The notes: generated by a model from the letters alone, not told the origin. DNA of 64,000 nucleotides from Edaphobacter bradus (GCF_025685645.1 NZ_JAGSYF010000001.1:1364001-1428000), one strand, 5' to 3'. Counted from the first letter of the stretch, positions 29,075-37,693 are shown. A program made the numbers and translations.

Positions 29075-30523
29075 CTAGCTCCGGTTCTGAATCACCCGCT
29101 CGTACACCCGCACATACTCCCGCACAGACTTCGACCAGGAGAAGTCCTGCGCCATTCCGCGCTTCATCATCGCAGTCCACTCCTTCTTGTTGCGGAAGGT
29201 GCCAAGCGCGCGCTCAATCGCCGTCATCAACAACGACGCGTCATATCCCCGGAACTTGAAGCCGTTGCCGCTGCCGTCAGGCTGCTCGTCTATCGTGTCG
29301 TCGAGCCCTCCCGTCGCCCTCACGATCGGCACGGTCCCATACTTCAGGCTGTAGATCTGGTTCAGCCCGCCCGGTTCGTAGCGCGACGGCATCAGGAACA
29401 TGTCTGACCCGGCCTCAATCTTGTGCGCCACTACGTTGTCGAACTTCACCTGCACCCTGACCTTCGCGGGGTGTCGCGCGGCAATCTCAGTCAACTGGCG
29501 CTCGTAATACTCTTCCCCGTTGCCGAGCATCGCCAGCACCATGTCCTGCTGGACCAGGCGATCCATGATCTCGACGATGAAGTCGAAGCCCTTCTGTGTC
29601 GCGAAGCGCGAGACCACGCCAATCACCGCCGTCTCGTCGCTGACTCCATTGAACCCGAAGGCGTGCAGCAGATCGCGCCTGCACTCCTTCTTACCTGCAA
29701 GCTTGTCAGCCGTGTAGTGCGCGGCGATATACGGATCGATCGCCGGGTTCCACTCGGTATAGTCCGCGCCGTTCAGGATGCCGAACAGGTCGCCGTTCCG
29801 CCGCCGAAATATCCCTTCCAGCCCGTTGCCGTACTCCGGCGTCTGGAGCTCCTCGGCATACTTGCGACTGACCGTCGTGATTGCGTCGGAGTAGATGACG
29901 CCTCCCTTCAGGAAGTTCACCTTGTCGTAGTGCTCCAGCTTGTCCATGGTGAACATGTCCCACGGCAGCAGCAATGTCTCCATCGTGCGCGGCGGAAACG
30001 TGCCCTGGTAGCCGCCATTATGGATGGTCAGCACGGCAGGAACGTGACGAAAGACCGGGTCGAAGTAGTATGTCGAGCGGAGATAGACCGACACCATCGC
30101 GGCCTGCCAGTCGTGCACATGGAAGACGTCTGGAATCCCCAGCACCTTCGTCGCCTCGATCACGGCGCGGCTGAAGAGACCGAACCGCTCTGCGTTATCC
30201 GGATAGTCGCCCGACGGTGTGCCATAGAAGCTCTCGCGGTCAAACATCTCAGGGCTATCGACAAAGTACATCTGGACGCCGTGCGCATTCCCGCCGTCCA
30301 CAATCCTTGCAAAACGGTTGTAGTACGAAAACGGAATCGTCACGCTCTTCAGCACAACCGGCGGATCAGGAACCGCCTTCGCGACCTGACGGTAATAAGG
30401 AATAAACACTCTGACTTTGTGCCCCAACTTGGCCAGCTCTCGCGGAAGACCACTGACTACATCCGCTAGCCCGCCTGTCTTCGCCCAGGGAGCGCACTCC
30501 GACGCCGCAAAAACGATATCCAT
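29075..30523 (-). CDS. glgA: Glycogen synthase (ADP-glucose type)
   Basis: GT5 glycosyltransferase, 482 residues, elongating alpha-1,4-glucan from ADP-glucose. The N-terminal K15-T-G-G motif (PWAKTGGLADV) binds ADP-glucose, and the C-terminal domain carries MPSRYEPGGLNQ and RATGGLDDTI, typical of GlgA. No other glycogen genes are adjacent. It converges with the YpfJ gene (7 bases apart) and diverges from rsmA. Confidence 0.95.
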   Translation of the reverse strand: MDIVFAASECAPWAKTGGLADVVSGLPRELAKLGHKVRVFIPYYRQVAKAVPDPPVVLKSVTIPFSYYNRFARIVDGGNAHGVQMYFVDSPEMFDRESFYGTPSGDYPDNAERFGLFSRAVIEATKVLGIPDVFHVHDWQAAMVSVYLRSTYYFDPVFRHVPAVLTIHNGGYQGTFPPRTMETLLLPWDMFTMDKLEHYDKVNFLKGGVIYSDAITTVSRKYAEELQTPEYGNGLEGIFRRRNGDLFGILNGADYTEWNPAIDPYIAAHYTADKLAGKKECRRDLLHAFGFNGVSDETAVIGVVSRFATQKGFDFIVEIMDRLVQQDMVLAMLGNGEEYYERQLTEIAARHPAKVRVQVKFDNVVAHKIEAGSDMFLMPSRYEPGGLNQIYSLKYGTVPIVRATGGLDDTIDEQPDGSGNGFKFRGYDASLLMTAIERALGTFRNKKEWTAMMKRGMAQDFSWSKSVREYVRVYERVIQNRS

Positions 30524-30596
30524 CCTTTGTCCCTCGATCCCGAAACGTTAGTCTATACAAAGAGATGCCCAATGCGTTTCCCGCGCACCACGACGA

Positions 30597-31394
30597 ATGA
30601 AACATAAAGCGAAACTCGGACAGAATTTTCTGGTCGATGAGGCCGCGCGTCACGCCATCGTGGCAGCGCTCGGAGACATCAGCCAGCGGACGGTGATCGA
30701 GATCGGCCCCGGGCGCGGAGCCATCACCGAAATCCTCGCCTCACGCTGCAAACGGCTGATCGCGCTCGAACTTGACCGCGAACTGGCCCCCGAGCTTGCT
30801 CACCGCTTTCGCGACCAACCCAATGTCGAGATCGTAGAGATCGACGTGCTGAAATCCGACCTCGCATCTCTCGCCCCTCAAGACGAAACAGCGGACGTCA
30901 TCGGCAACCTGCCGTACTACATCACATCCGACATCCTGCTCCACCTCTACGCCGCTGCCGCGCAAGTCAAGCTGGCGCGAGCCGTCGTCATGATGCAACG
31001 CGAAGTCGCGGAGCGAGTCTCCGCCTCTCCCGGCAGGCGAGAGTATGGACTTCTCTCTGCGACCACGCAGATGTATGCGCGAGTCGAGAATCTATTTACC
31101 CTTCCACCCTCGGCCTTCTCACCGCCTCCCGAGGTCCACTCAACTGTGCTCCGGCTGGAGTTCGCACCACGATTTCACGAACTGCGCGTCGACGCAGCAG
31201 GATTCGACGCCTTCCTCAAACAGATATTCGCGCAGAAACGCAAGACGCTGCACAACAACCTTCGGGCCGCAGGCTACTCCACTGCGCAGCTGACCCATTG
31301 GCCCACCGGCATATCGCAGCAGGCGCGGGCCGAATCCCTCACACTGGAAGCAATGGCAGAGCTCTATCGCGCGCTGAGCAAGCACGCTCTCTAA
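30597..31394 (+). CDS. rsmA: 16S rRNA (adenine(1518)-N6/adenine(1519)-N6)-dimethyltransferase
   Basis: KsgA/RsmA, 265 residues, dimethylating two adenines in helix 45 of 16S rRNA during 30S maturation. N-terminal KHKAKLGQNFL, SAM-binding EIGPGRGAITEIL and catalytic NLPYYITS are all present, as is the PSAFSPPPEVHSTV segment. Starts at ATG 30597. Its 3' end overlaps the convergent FecR-domain gene by four bases. Confidence 0.95.
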   Translation: MKHKAKLGQNFLVDEAARHAIVAALGDISQRTVIEIGPGRGAITEILASRCKRLIALELDRELAPELAHRFRDQPNVEIVEIDVLKSDLASLAPQDETADVIGNLPYYITSDILLHLYAAAAQVKLARAVVMMQREVAERVSASPGRREYGLLSATTQMYARVENLFTLPPSAFSPPPEVHSTVLRLEFAPRFHELRVDAAGFDAFLKQIFAQKRKTLHNNLRAAGYSTAQLTHWPTGISQQARAESLTLEAMAELYRALSKHAL

Positions 31395-33004
31395 CGGCTT
31401 CGCCCAGAACCCGCCGCCCCCGAATGCCCTCCAGACGGAGCGGAAGGTCCCGCCGGCGAATGGGACATCGGCGGCGCAGAATAGTGCGGCTGTAACATCG
31501 GCGGCGCATAGTACGGCTGTGGCATCGCGTAAGAGGGGTGAGGCATTGGAGCCTGAGCGCCATGTATCTCCACAGCCGGGATATGGCCCACAATCGGAGC
31601 TGGTCGTAAAGACTGAGCGGCCGGTCCGGAGCGGAACGACGAATACGGCTGCCTCTGCACTGGCATGTTCGGCACTGTCTGACGCTGCCCAGTGACACTT
31701 GGCCCAGTCACAATTACCGATCCTGGATGGCTAGTGCGGTCAACCGGGAAATCCCGCCGCAAGGCTGCTCCCGTGTTGCCACTCTGAAATGCTTCGCTGC
31801 CGCCGACCGGATGCAATGGAGTCGCGATCTGCCCGGCAATTGTCCGCGTCTCCTCCGGCGCATGCAAAGGCCTCGTAGGCTTGGTCAGCCGTCCAACACT
31901 CACAATCGGATGCACGCCCTGCGGGCCACGCACCGGCACGGTCGGGGGGCGATATCCCAACGGAGGCCGGCCTATATTAATCACGGATACTCCGCCAAAG
32001 CCCCATCCACCGAAGCCGCAACCGATTCCCGGCGCCCAGCCCCAGCCAAAACCGCCCCAGTACGACCAGTTTCCGCAGCGGTATGGCGTCCATCCCCACG
32101 GATATCCCGACGCCCATAAATACCCCAGGCCTGAAGACCACACCCAGCTCCCGTAGCCATAAGGATCGAACCCTGAATCCAGCCCTGCCGTCGGCTGCCA
32201 CACCAGCCCCTGCCCCGGCACGTCATACCACGTCCCATACGTGTCAAGGTCGGACCAGCCATAGCCCTGGTTCCCGGCAAATCCGTCACGAGCGCTGGTG
32301 CGGGCCGCTGCCTGATCGGCCGCCGCCTGGTCCCGGTCTGCGTTCCACGTGTCCCACGAGTCCTCCGCGATCTGCTGTATCAAGAGGAATCTGTTCGGCG
32401 ACGATGAATCATCGATCACACTTTGCCCAGCCTGCACATCCGTGCGATACCCCCCAGTTCGCATGTCGACCCGCTCGACATGGACCGCCCCTGAAAACAC
32501 CGCAATCAGTGCTGGAGGCTGATCCAGATTTACGCGAACCGTCGCATCCACCAGAGGAGTAATCACGTCTCCGCCCGCAGCCAGCCTGTACTCAACCGTC
32601 GAAGAGGCACGCAACTCCGCATACACCAGGCCTCCGACCACGCTCATATGCGTCTGAAAATTACCACCCTCATCAACCTTCAGCGTATCCAGACTTAGCG
32701 TCGAATACGGAGTAAGCCGCACCACGCTGCCGTCCTCAAACTCCACCTCGGCCTGCCCATTTTCCTCGGTGCGGATGCGCTGTCCCTGGGACAGGGGCAT
32801 ATTCAACTGTGCCTTATAGCTGCCCCCGGTGCGGACGAGATCCACCTTGACACTGCCCTGAACATAGCTAAGCCGAGCAGTGCGGTGAGCACCTTCGGCT
32901 TCCGCCCACAGCAAAGTTGACGCCCCCGCTAATACCAGCGCAATCAGCACTCGCCGGATTCCCCACCCAGGAACTCCGGAACGCAACCAAGGATGGCCCT
33001 TCAT
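31391..33004 (-). CDS. Secreted FecR-domain protein with DUF6600-like aromatic repeats
   Basis: 537 residues: an N-terminal signal/anchor (RRVLIALVLAGASTLLWA), a FecR-like beta domain (about 45-195; SYVQGSVKVD, GQRIRTEENGQAEVEF, TPYSTLSLD), then a Trp/Tyr/Gly-rich region with repeated GYGSWVWSSGLGYLW-type units, and a proline/glutamine/histidine-rich tail. This layout is frequent in Acidobacteriota envelope proteins; function unknown. It lacks a membrane-sigma-factor partner nearby, so a classical FecR role is unlikely. Confidence 0.8.
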   Translation of the reverse strand: MKGHPWLRSGVPGWGIRRVLIALVLAGASTLLWAEAEGAHRTARLSYVQGSVKVDLVRTGGSYKAQLNMPLSQGQRIRTEENGQAEVEFEDGSVVRLTPYSTLSLDTLKVDEGGNFQTHMSVVGGLVYAELRASSTVEYRLAAGGDVITPLVDATVRVNLDQPPALIAVFSGAVHVERVDMRTGGYRTDVQAGQSVIDDSSSPNRFLLIQQIAEDSWDTWNADRDQAAADQAAARTSARDGFAGNQGYGWSDLDTYGTWYDVPGQGLVWQPTAGLDSGFDPYGYGSWVWSSGLGYLWASGYPWGWTPYRCGNWSYWGGFGWGWAPGIGCGFGGWGFGGVSVINIGRPPLGYRPPTVPVRGPQGVHPIVSVGRLTKPTRPLHAPEETRTIAGQIATPLHPVGGSEAFQSGNTGAALRRDFPVDRTSHPGSVIVTGPSVTGQRQTVPNMPVQRQPYSSFRSGPAAQSLRPAPIVGHIPAVEIHGAQAPMPHPSYAMPQPYYAPPMLQPHYSAPPMSHSPAGPSAPSGGHSGAAGSGRSR

Positions 33005-33071
33005 AAAGGACTCCGTACTACATGCAACACTTGATGATTAGACGCGAGTCGCGCTCAGAGGTTCCCTGGCG

Positions 33072-33797
33072 CTACTTGCTATTGTTCGCCAGCTCCAGCA
33101 GTTTTTCAGCCCGTATTCGCACTCTCTGGAGCACGGAGTCATCGCTGGCCAGCGACGTCAGCGTGTCCGAGATCGTCCCCAACTCCAGTGCGCGTTTCTG
33201 CTCCACCTCGTGCGTGAGGGTCTCCATCTCGGCATCCAACCCCAGGCGGTCATAGCGGTGTAGAAATTCCAGACGCCGGCCCGTGTCCATCGTGAAGGCG
33301 ATGGCCTCAAACATATCCGTCAACACCATAACGCCTTTGTTCTCTGAGAAGTTATAGGTGCAGGCTCCGCGCCCATCGGGCCCGGAGTAGCTCAGCGTCT
33401 TGTTGCCTGTATCGGCAATGTTTTTTGCCTTCGACGCGCAGGTCATGTTGAAGTGGTTGAGCGAACGGGCCGTCTTGAAGATCATCGCTACCGTCGGCGC
33501 ACTTAGCGTGATGGGGCGATCAATGGGCTTCCCTGCCGTATGTTGTGACACAGTTTGAGTTCCAGCAACCGGAGCCTCCTGGGCCTGATACCGTCCGCTG
33601 CCATCCTCATGGACTAGAAGAGTGAAGTGAGGAACCGACAACCCTACTCGATCGAAGTTGAAGCTTACCTCCGGCAGGGTCGAAGCTGATAGATCGTTCG
33701 ATGTCGTACCAGACTGTCCCGCGAAGGCATGCCCGGAACCTGCCGCCAGAACGACTCCCAACACTACTCGCGGCAACGCATTCCTCATCACATTCAT
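33072..33797 (-). CDS. Secreted hypothetical protein
   Basis: 241 residues with a signal peptide (about 1-27, VVLGVVLAAGSGHAFA). The mature part is predicted beta-rich (FNFDRVGLSVPHFTLLVHEDGSGRY) with one cysteine pair (FNMTCASK / GACTYNFS) and a helical C-terminus. I do not recognise the family. Its start overlaps the stop of ruvC by four bases, so it is co-translated with ruvC although the functions look unrelated. Confidence 0.7.
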   Translation of the reverse strand: MNVMRNALPRVVLGVVLAAGSGHAFAGQSGTTSNDLSASTLPEVSFNFDRVGLSVPHFTLLVHEDGSGRYQAQEAPVAGTQTVSQHTAGKPIDRPITLSAPTVAMIFKTARSLNHFNMTCASKAKNIADTGNKTLSYSGPDGRGACTYNFSENKGVMVLTDMFEAIAFTMDTGRRLEFLHRYDRLGLDAEMETLTHEVEQKRALELGTISDTLTSLASDDSVLQRVRIRAEKLLELANNSK

Positions 33798-34303
33798 CGG
33801 CGGACCCCTTGCGCCTCAAGCGTCTGCGCCGTATGGATATGGCAGATGGCAATCGCCAATGCATCCGCTGCGTCAGGCGATTCGGGGGCGCGATCCAGTT
33901 CCAGCAGCCGGGTCACCATAAACTGCACCTGCTCCTTCGCCGCCAGGCCGTAGCCGACGACGGAGCTCTTGATCGAGAGCGGAGCGTACTCGGCAACCGG
34001 CAGACCGCAGCTCGCAGCCGCCAGCATGGCCACACCGCGCACCTGCCCCAACTTCAGGGCCGACTTCGCATTGGCCGAAAAGAAGACCTCTTCAATCGCC
34101 ACAACATCGGGCTGATGCAACGCAAGCAGCGCAGTCAGCTCCGCGTACACCTGGGCCAGCCGGTGCGGCGTCTTCTCTTTCTTGCTAAGCCGAATCGTCC
34201 CGGCAGCAATATGAGCGAGACGGGGCATCCGCGAGCGGTCGTCGAGTTCGACCACACCATAGCCGGTGAACTCCGTGCCGCAATCGATTCCGAAGACACG
34301 CAT
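33794..34303 (-). CDS. ruvC: Crossover junction endodeoxyribonuclease RuvC
   Basis: Holliday-junction resolvase, 169 residues. The acidic catalytic residues are Asp7 (FGIDCG), Glu71/72 (AIEEVFF), Asp144 and Asp147 (PDAADALAIAICH), with Lys123 in the conserved basic loop. Acts with RuvAB, which are not in the window. First gene of a two-gene unit with the secreted protein downstream. Confidence 0.95.
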   Translation of the reverse strand: MRVFGIDCGTEFTGYGVVELDDRSRMPRLAHIAAGTIRLSKKEKTPHRLAQVYAELTALLALHQPDVVAIEEVFFSANAKSALKLGQVRGVAMLAAASCGLPVAEYAPLSIKSSVVGYGLAAKEQVQFMVTRLLELDRAPESPDAADALAIAICHIHTAQTLEAQGVRR

Positions 34304-34356
34304 GGGCGAAGTTTACTGCATCTGCGGCTGCAAGCCGCTGACAAGCTTGAGTCCCG

Positions 34357-35127
34357 CTATCGCGAGATTCCCTCGACTGGCGAGCTCGCCGTCGCATACA
34401 GCTTCTTTGGCATCCGGCCTGCCAGATATGCTTGCCGCCCGGCCAGCACCGCATGCTGCATCGCCTCAGCCATCAGCAGCGGGTCCTGCGCCTGAGCGAT
34501 CGCCGTATTCATCAGCACCGCGTCGAACCCAAGCTCCATCGCCACCGAAGCGTCTGAGGCCGTTCCCACCCCTGCGTCGACAATCAGAGGAACCTCCGTG
34601 ATGAGTTCCCGCAGGATTCGCAGATTCGCCGTATTCTGCAGCCCCAGGCCACTGCCGATCGGCGCTCCAAGCGGCATGACGGCCGCAGCTCCAGCGTCGA
34701 TGAGCCGCTTGGCAAATACAATATCGTCAGATGTATACGGGAGAACCGTAAAGCCTTCCTTTACCAAAACCCGTGTGGCCTCCAGCGTCGCCTGCACATC
34801 CGGATACAGCGTCTTCTGGTCGCCGATGACCTCAATCTTTACCCAGTCGGAAAGCCCGACCTCCCGCCCCAGCCTTGCCGCGCGAATCGCCTCCTCGGCG
34901 GTGTAGCAGCCCGCCGTATTCGGCAACAGGAAGTAGCGTTGCGGATCGATGTAGTCGAGCAGCGACTCGCTCGACCGGTCGAGGTTCACCCTCCTTACCG
35001 CGACAGTCACCATCTCCGCGCCCGAGGCCTCAATCGCTGCCTGCGTCTCAGGTCCGTCCTTGTACTTTCCCGTGCCAACAATCAGCCGTGACTGAAAGGC
35101 CCTGCCCGCAATAACCAGAGGTGTCAT
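34357..35127 (-). CDS. thiG: Thiazole synthase
   Basis: Builds the thiazole phosphate of thiamine from deoxyxylulose phosphate, dehydroglycine and ThiS thiocarboxylate. 256 residues; GTGKYKDG at the N-terminus, the Schiff-base lysine in WVKIEVIGD and the phosphate-binding [18 protein letters not shown] are visible. No thiS or other thi gene is adjacent. No strong ribosome binding site precedes the ATG, and no TPP riboswitch consensus is recognisable upstream, but the leader is highly structured (see 35156-35342). Confidence 0.95.
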   Translation of the reverse strand: MTPLVIAGRAFQSRLIVGTGKYKDGPETQAAIEASGAEMVTVAVRRVNLDRSSESLLDYIDPQRYFLLPNTAGCYTAEEAIRAARLGREVGLSDWVKIEVIGDQKTLYPDVQATLEATRVLVKEGFTVLPYTSDDIVFAKRLIDAGAAAVMPLGAPIGSGLGLQNTANLRILRELITEVPLIVDAGVGTASDASVAMELGFDAVLMNTAIAQAQDPLLMAEAMQHAVLAGRQAYLAGRMPKKLYATASSPVEGISR

Positions 35128-35155
35128 GTCGTTATTCTAAAGCCGAAGACGCAGA

Positions 35156-35186
35156 CGGCCCGCACTCCATGTGGAGCCACGGGCCG
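35156..35186 (-). promoter_or_regulatory. Stable hairpin in the thiG leader
   Basis: Arms CGGCCCG and CGGGCCG (7 bp) with an inner CTCC/GGAG stem, 29 bases before the thiG start. No U-run follows, so it is not a standard intrinsic terminator; it could be a regulatory hairpin. Confidence 0.5.
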
Positions 35187-35209
35187 CATGCCGGTGAACT
35201 GTTGAGATT

Positions 35210-35301
35210 GACCTGAGGCGTCCGTACTCGGAGGGCCTCGGCGTTGAGCTTCGAAGTTGAAGACCGCCAGGACTAGAGCAGGGACGCTCTAAGCCTCAGT
35301 C
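35210..35301 (-). promoter_or_regulatory. Multi-stem structured region upstream of thiG
   Basis: On the minus strand GACTGAG and GCGTCC near 35281-35301 can pair with GGACGC and CTCAGGTC near 35210-35223, enclosing an inner stem CCTGGCG/CGCCGAGG with CTTC/GAAG. The 5' side of the outer stem overlaps the end of the short ORF at 35289-35342, so translation of that ORF would disturb it, as in attenuators. Hand-folded only. Confidence 0.4.
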
Positions 35302-35342
35302 ACCTCACGTGTATTGATGCAACTCTTACTGTCAGATTTCAT
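35289..35342 (-). CDS. Possible 17-residue leader peptide upstream of thiG
   Basis: Short ORF MKSDSKSCINTREVTEA whose ATG (35342) is preceded at 35354-35362 by AAAGGAGGG. The complementarity to the 16S 3' end extends on through GTGATCCAGCC with one bulged G. No runs of regulatory codons are present. It could be a leader peptide, an independent micropeptide or chance. Confidence 0.35.
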   Translation of the reverse strand: MKSDSKSCINTREVTEA

Positions 35343-35474
35343 AGGCTGGATCACCCTCCTTTCCCGTGTACAGGCAGCTTACCGCCAGGAGCAGCCGCAT
35401 GCAAGCGGCCCCTCGCACCCCGGCATCAAGGAGTACTCAGGCGAAATTCGAATAAATCATGGAACACTATTTTT

Positions 35475-35492
35475 AGTTAACCACGGTTAACT
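35475..35492. promoter_or_regulatory. 18-bp perfect palindrome, candidate operator
   Basis: AGTTAACC-AC-GGTTAACT in an AT-rich stretch between the thiG leader and csoR. The symmetry and context fit a repressor binding site. Which strand it controls is not clear: it is 100 bases upstream of an orphan ribosome binding site on the plus strand (35559) and 130 upstream of the leader ORF on the minus strand. The remainder of the 35128-35583 gap holds no other gene. Confidence 0.45.
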
Positions 35493-35558
35493 TTGATGAT
35501 ATGCTGCTATCAACGACTTAGATACGCAAACATACAAAACGCAACTTCGCTCAAACCC

Positions 35559-35616
35559 AAAAGGAGGCATCAGCATGCGACTACTACTTGAGATAGGCGC
35601 GCACGAGATCGATTAG
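35559..35616 (+). other. Orphan translation start running into csoR
   Basis: A strong AAAAGGAGG (35559-35567) lies eight bases before ATG 35575, but the frame closes after 13 codons (MRLLLEIGAHEID) inside the 3' end of the convergent csoR gene. It may be the 5' remnant of a lost gene. Confidence 0.3.
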
Positions 35617-35859
35617 GTCCTCGCCCAGTTCTGGGGTCAGCGGAGCGTGGCCATCCTGCAGCAGATGCAGCCGGACGTGGTCCTCGAGGACCTCCGCCAT
35701 CAACCCATTGATTCCACCACGCACCGCGGCTAGCAGCATCAGGACATCGGCACACTCGTGGTCTTCTGAGGCCAGTGCCCGCTCGACGCTGTCCATCTGA
35801 CCGCGAATCCGCTTGACTCGGTTGAGTAGCTTGATCTGTTCTCTTCTGGTATGGGACAT
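35584..35859 (-). CDS. CsoR/RcnR/FrmR-family transcriptional repressor
   Basis: All-helical tetrameric repressor of 91 residues that releases DNA on binding a metal or formaldehyde. His3 (MSHT), Cys36 (HECADV), His61 and His65 (EDHVRLHLL) match the ligand set of RcnR-type nickel/cobalt sensors; FrmR-type formaldehyde sensors share Cys36. A matching operator lies 15 bases upstream at 35875-35898, so it most likely represses itself and perhaps the divergent porin transcript. No metal exporter or formaldehyde dehydrogenase gene is adjacent. Confidence 0.88.
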   Translation of the reverse strand: MSHTRREQIKLLNRVKRIRGQMDSVERALASEDHECADVLMLLAAVRGGINGLMAEVLEDHVRLHLLQDGHAPLTPELGEDLIDLVRAYLK

Positions 35860-35874
35860 CTCACCTCCCCGTAA

Positions 35875-35898
35875 ATACTATATGGGGGTATACTATAT
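35875..35898. promoter_or_regulatory. RcnR/FrmR-type operator
   Basis: ATACTATAT-GGGGG-TATACTATAT: AT-rich near-palindromic flanks around a G5 tract, the A-tract/G-tract design of RcnR and FrmR binding sites. It lies between the csoR-type gene and the divergent plus-strand transcript and can serve both. Confidence 0.8.
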
Positions 35899-35965
35899 CG
35901 AGTGTCAACCCGTTGTGAAGATCGCAGAACCAATGCCTTCGCACACAGAAAGGAGGAGTCAGCCA

Positions 35966-36175
35966 ATGATTAACCGGATGTTGCACCTCAATCGCTCCAA
36001 ACAACATACTGCGAATCCACGTACCGGGATCATCCGCCGCTGGGTCGAAACTACCAATGAGCGTTGCCCGCTCGCCTGCGTCTGGTCCGCCCTGCCAGAG
36101 ACCATCGACGAACAAGACGACGACCCCGGATTAACTCGGCCTGCCTTCTCTCGCCCCCCGGGGAAGGCAGGCCGT
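35966..36175 (+). other. Leader reading frame upstream of, and in frame with, the porin gene
   Basis: ATG 35966 has the strongest ribosome binding site in the area (AAAGGAGGAG, 35949-35958). It begins a frame containing RRWVETTNERCPLACVWSAL that continues without a stop through a hairpin into the porin. The 70-83 residues ahead of the porin signal peptide look like a small independent protein, but no stop codon separates them. I do not recognise a family. Confidence 0.45.
36137..36174 (+). promoter_or_regulatory. 12-bp perfect hairpin before the porin start
   Basis: Arms CGGCCTGCCTTC (36137-36148) and GAAGGCAGGCCG (36163-36174), followed by TTT. It may be an attenuator, or may hide the AAGGCAGG that would serve the TTG start at 36176. 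Confidence 0.6.
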
Positions 36176-37672
36176 TTGCGCTACGTTTACATTCTTCCAG
36201 CATCCTCGTTAACATTGCCCCGGACACTCAAAAATTCGTCGCAAGCTCTGGCAGCTCTTCTTCTTTTGACACTATCCCTCTTCGCACATGCACAGGAGAT
36301 GGCGCTAGGCGCCGCCCACCCCAGCCCCCGGGTTAAGCTGCCCGATGCGCCGGTGCCGGCAGGGGACTCCTCGGCGACGGTCTTCCCTCACCCGGAGGGC
36401 GCTCCATGGCTCATCACCGGACAGGCAAACATCATCTTTCAGGCGCACGGCCCATTTCACTCACCATATGAAGGGCCAAACAGCCTGCTTAGCCGCGGCG
36501 AGTACAAGACCTCATTGGTCGGCACGCTCTTTCTCGGGCTCCAGTTGCATAGGCATGCCCGCTACAACACCGACGCCATTTTGGATGTCGAATCCACAGG
36601 AGGCCGCGGCATCAGCGAGGCGCTGGGACTGGGTGGCTTCACTAACCTCGACGTCGTGCGCAACCCTAATCTGGGTTCCGCGCCCTACGTCGCCCGTGTT
36701 CAGTTACACCAGACCATCGGCCTTTCAAGCAAGCTCGTGGACGTCAGCCGCACCCCATTCTCGCTCGCGACACAGGCCCCTGAGCGCCGGCTGGAGCTTC
36801 ATGTCGGCAAGCTGGGCATGCCCGACTTCTTCGATCTCAACAGCATCGGCACCGACAGCCATCTCCAGTTCCTCAACTGGACCACCGACAACAATGGCGC
36901 ATGGGACTACGCTGCCGACACCCGTGGCTACACCTACGGAGCCATAGCCGAGTACATCGACAAAGGTTGGTCTGCCCGCTACGGCGTCGCGTTGATGCCA
37001 AAGGTCGCCAACGGAATCGATCTCGACTGGAACCTGCGGCGCGCCAGCGGCCAGAATGTGGAGTTCGAGTTGCGCCGCTCGCTCCTGGGAGGCCTCGTCA
37101 GCTCAGACCGCAAGGGAGTCGTTCGAGCGCTCGGTTACGTGAACCACGCGCACATGGGACTCTACCGTGACGCAGTCAAGGCATATCTCTCGGGCGTCGG
37201 TACCCGGCCTGAGATCACTTCAGTGGAGAAGTTCGGTGCCGTCAAATATGGCTTCGGACTCAACGCAGAGCAGGAGCTCACCCAGGACCTGCGCGCCTTC
37301 CTCCGTTTCGGCTGGAACGAGGGGCAGCATGAGTCCTACGCATACACCGAGGTCGACCAGACGATCGAGTTCGGCGGCGACTACGCCGGCCGGCGCTGGT
37401 CCCGCCCCTACGACAAGCTGGGCCTCGCCTTCAGCTCGAACGCCATCAAGCGCGACCACCAGAACTACCTGCGCTACGGTGGACTGGGCTTTCTGCTCGG
37501 CGACGGCAAACTCAACTACGCGCGCGAAGACATCCTCGAGGGCTACTACAACCTGCGCGCATGGCGCGGGGTCTACTATGCCCTCGACATGCAGTTCATC
37601 AATCATCCCGGCTACAACAAGGACCGCGGCCCGGTGCTGGTCGAATCCGTCCGCATGCACGTCGATTTCTAG
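36176..37672 (+). CDS. OprB-like carbohydrate-selective porin
   Basis: Outer-membrane beta-barrel of about 498 residues. A classical signal peptide is encoded near 36215 (NSSQALAALLLLTLSLFAHA, cleavage before QEM). The mature part shows the OprB pattern: GEYKTSLVGTLFLGLQLH, GGRGISEALGLGGFTNLD, LHVGKLGMPDFFDLN, DNNGAWDYAADTRGYTYGA and a C-terminal LVESVRMHVDF ending in phenylalanine. TTG 36176 or TTG 36215 are taken as likely starts because a porin needs its signal peptide near the N-terminus; the frame itself is open from 35813. Role: passive uptake of sugars or other small solutes. Confidence 0.8.
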   Translation: MRYVYILPASSLTLPRTLKNSSQALAALLLLTLSLFAHAQEMALGAAHPSPRVKLPDAPVPAGDSSATVFPHPEGAPWLITGQANIIFQAHGPFHSPYEGPNSLLSRGEYKTSLVGTLFLGLQLHRHARYNTDAILDVESTGGRGISEALGLGGFTNLDVVRNPNLGSAPYVARVQLHQTIGLSSKLVDVSRTPFSLATQAPERRLELHVGKLGMPDFFDLNSIGTDSHLQFLNWTTDNNGAWDYAADTRGYTYGAIAEYIDKGWSARYGVALMPKVANGIDLDWNLRRASGQNVEFELRRSLLGGLVSSDRKGVVRALGYVNHAHMGLYRDAVKAYLSGVGTRPEITSVEKFGAVKYGFGLNAEQELTQDLRAFLRFGWNEGQHESYAYTEVDQTIEFGGDYAGRRWSRPYDKLGLAFSSNAIKRDHQNYLRYGGLGFLLGDGKLNYAREDILEGYYNLRAWRGVYYALDMQFINHPGYNKDRGPVLVESVRMHVDF

Positions 37673-37693
37673 ATTGCGCCGTATACTTCAAGC

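Noticed and set aside
35210..35301. TPP riboswitch upstream of thiG
   Set aside because: The conserved THI-box sequences (CTGAGA and the ACCTGATCTGGATAAT-like block) are not present, although the region is structured.
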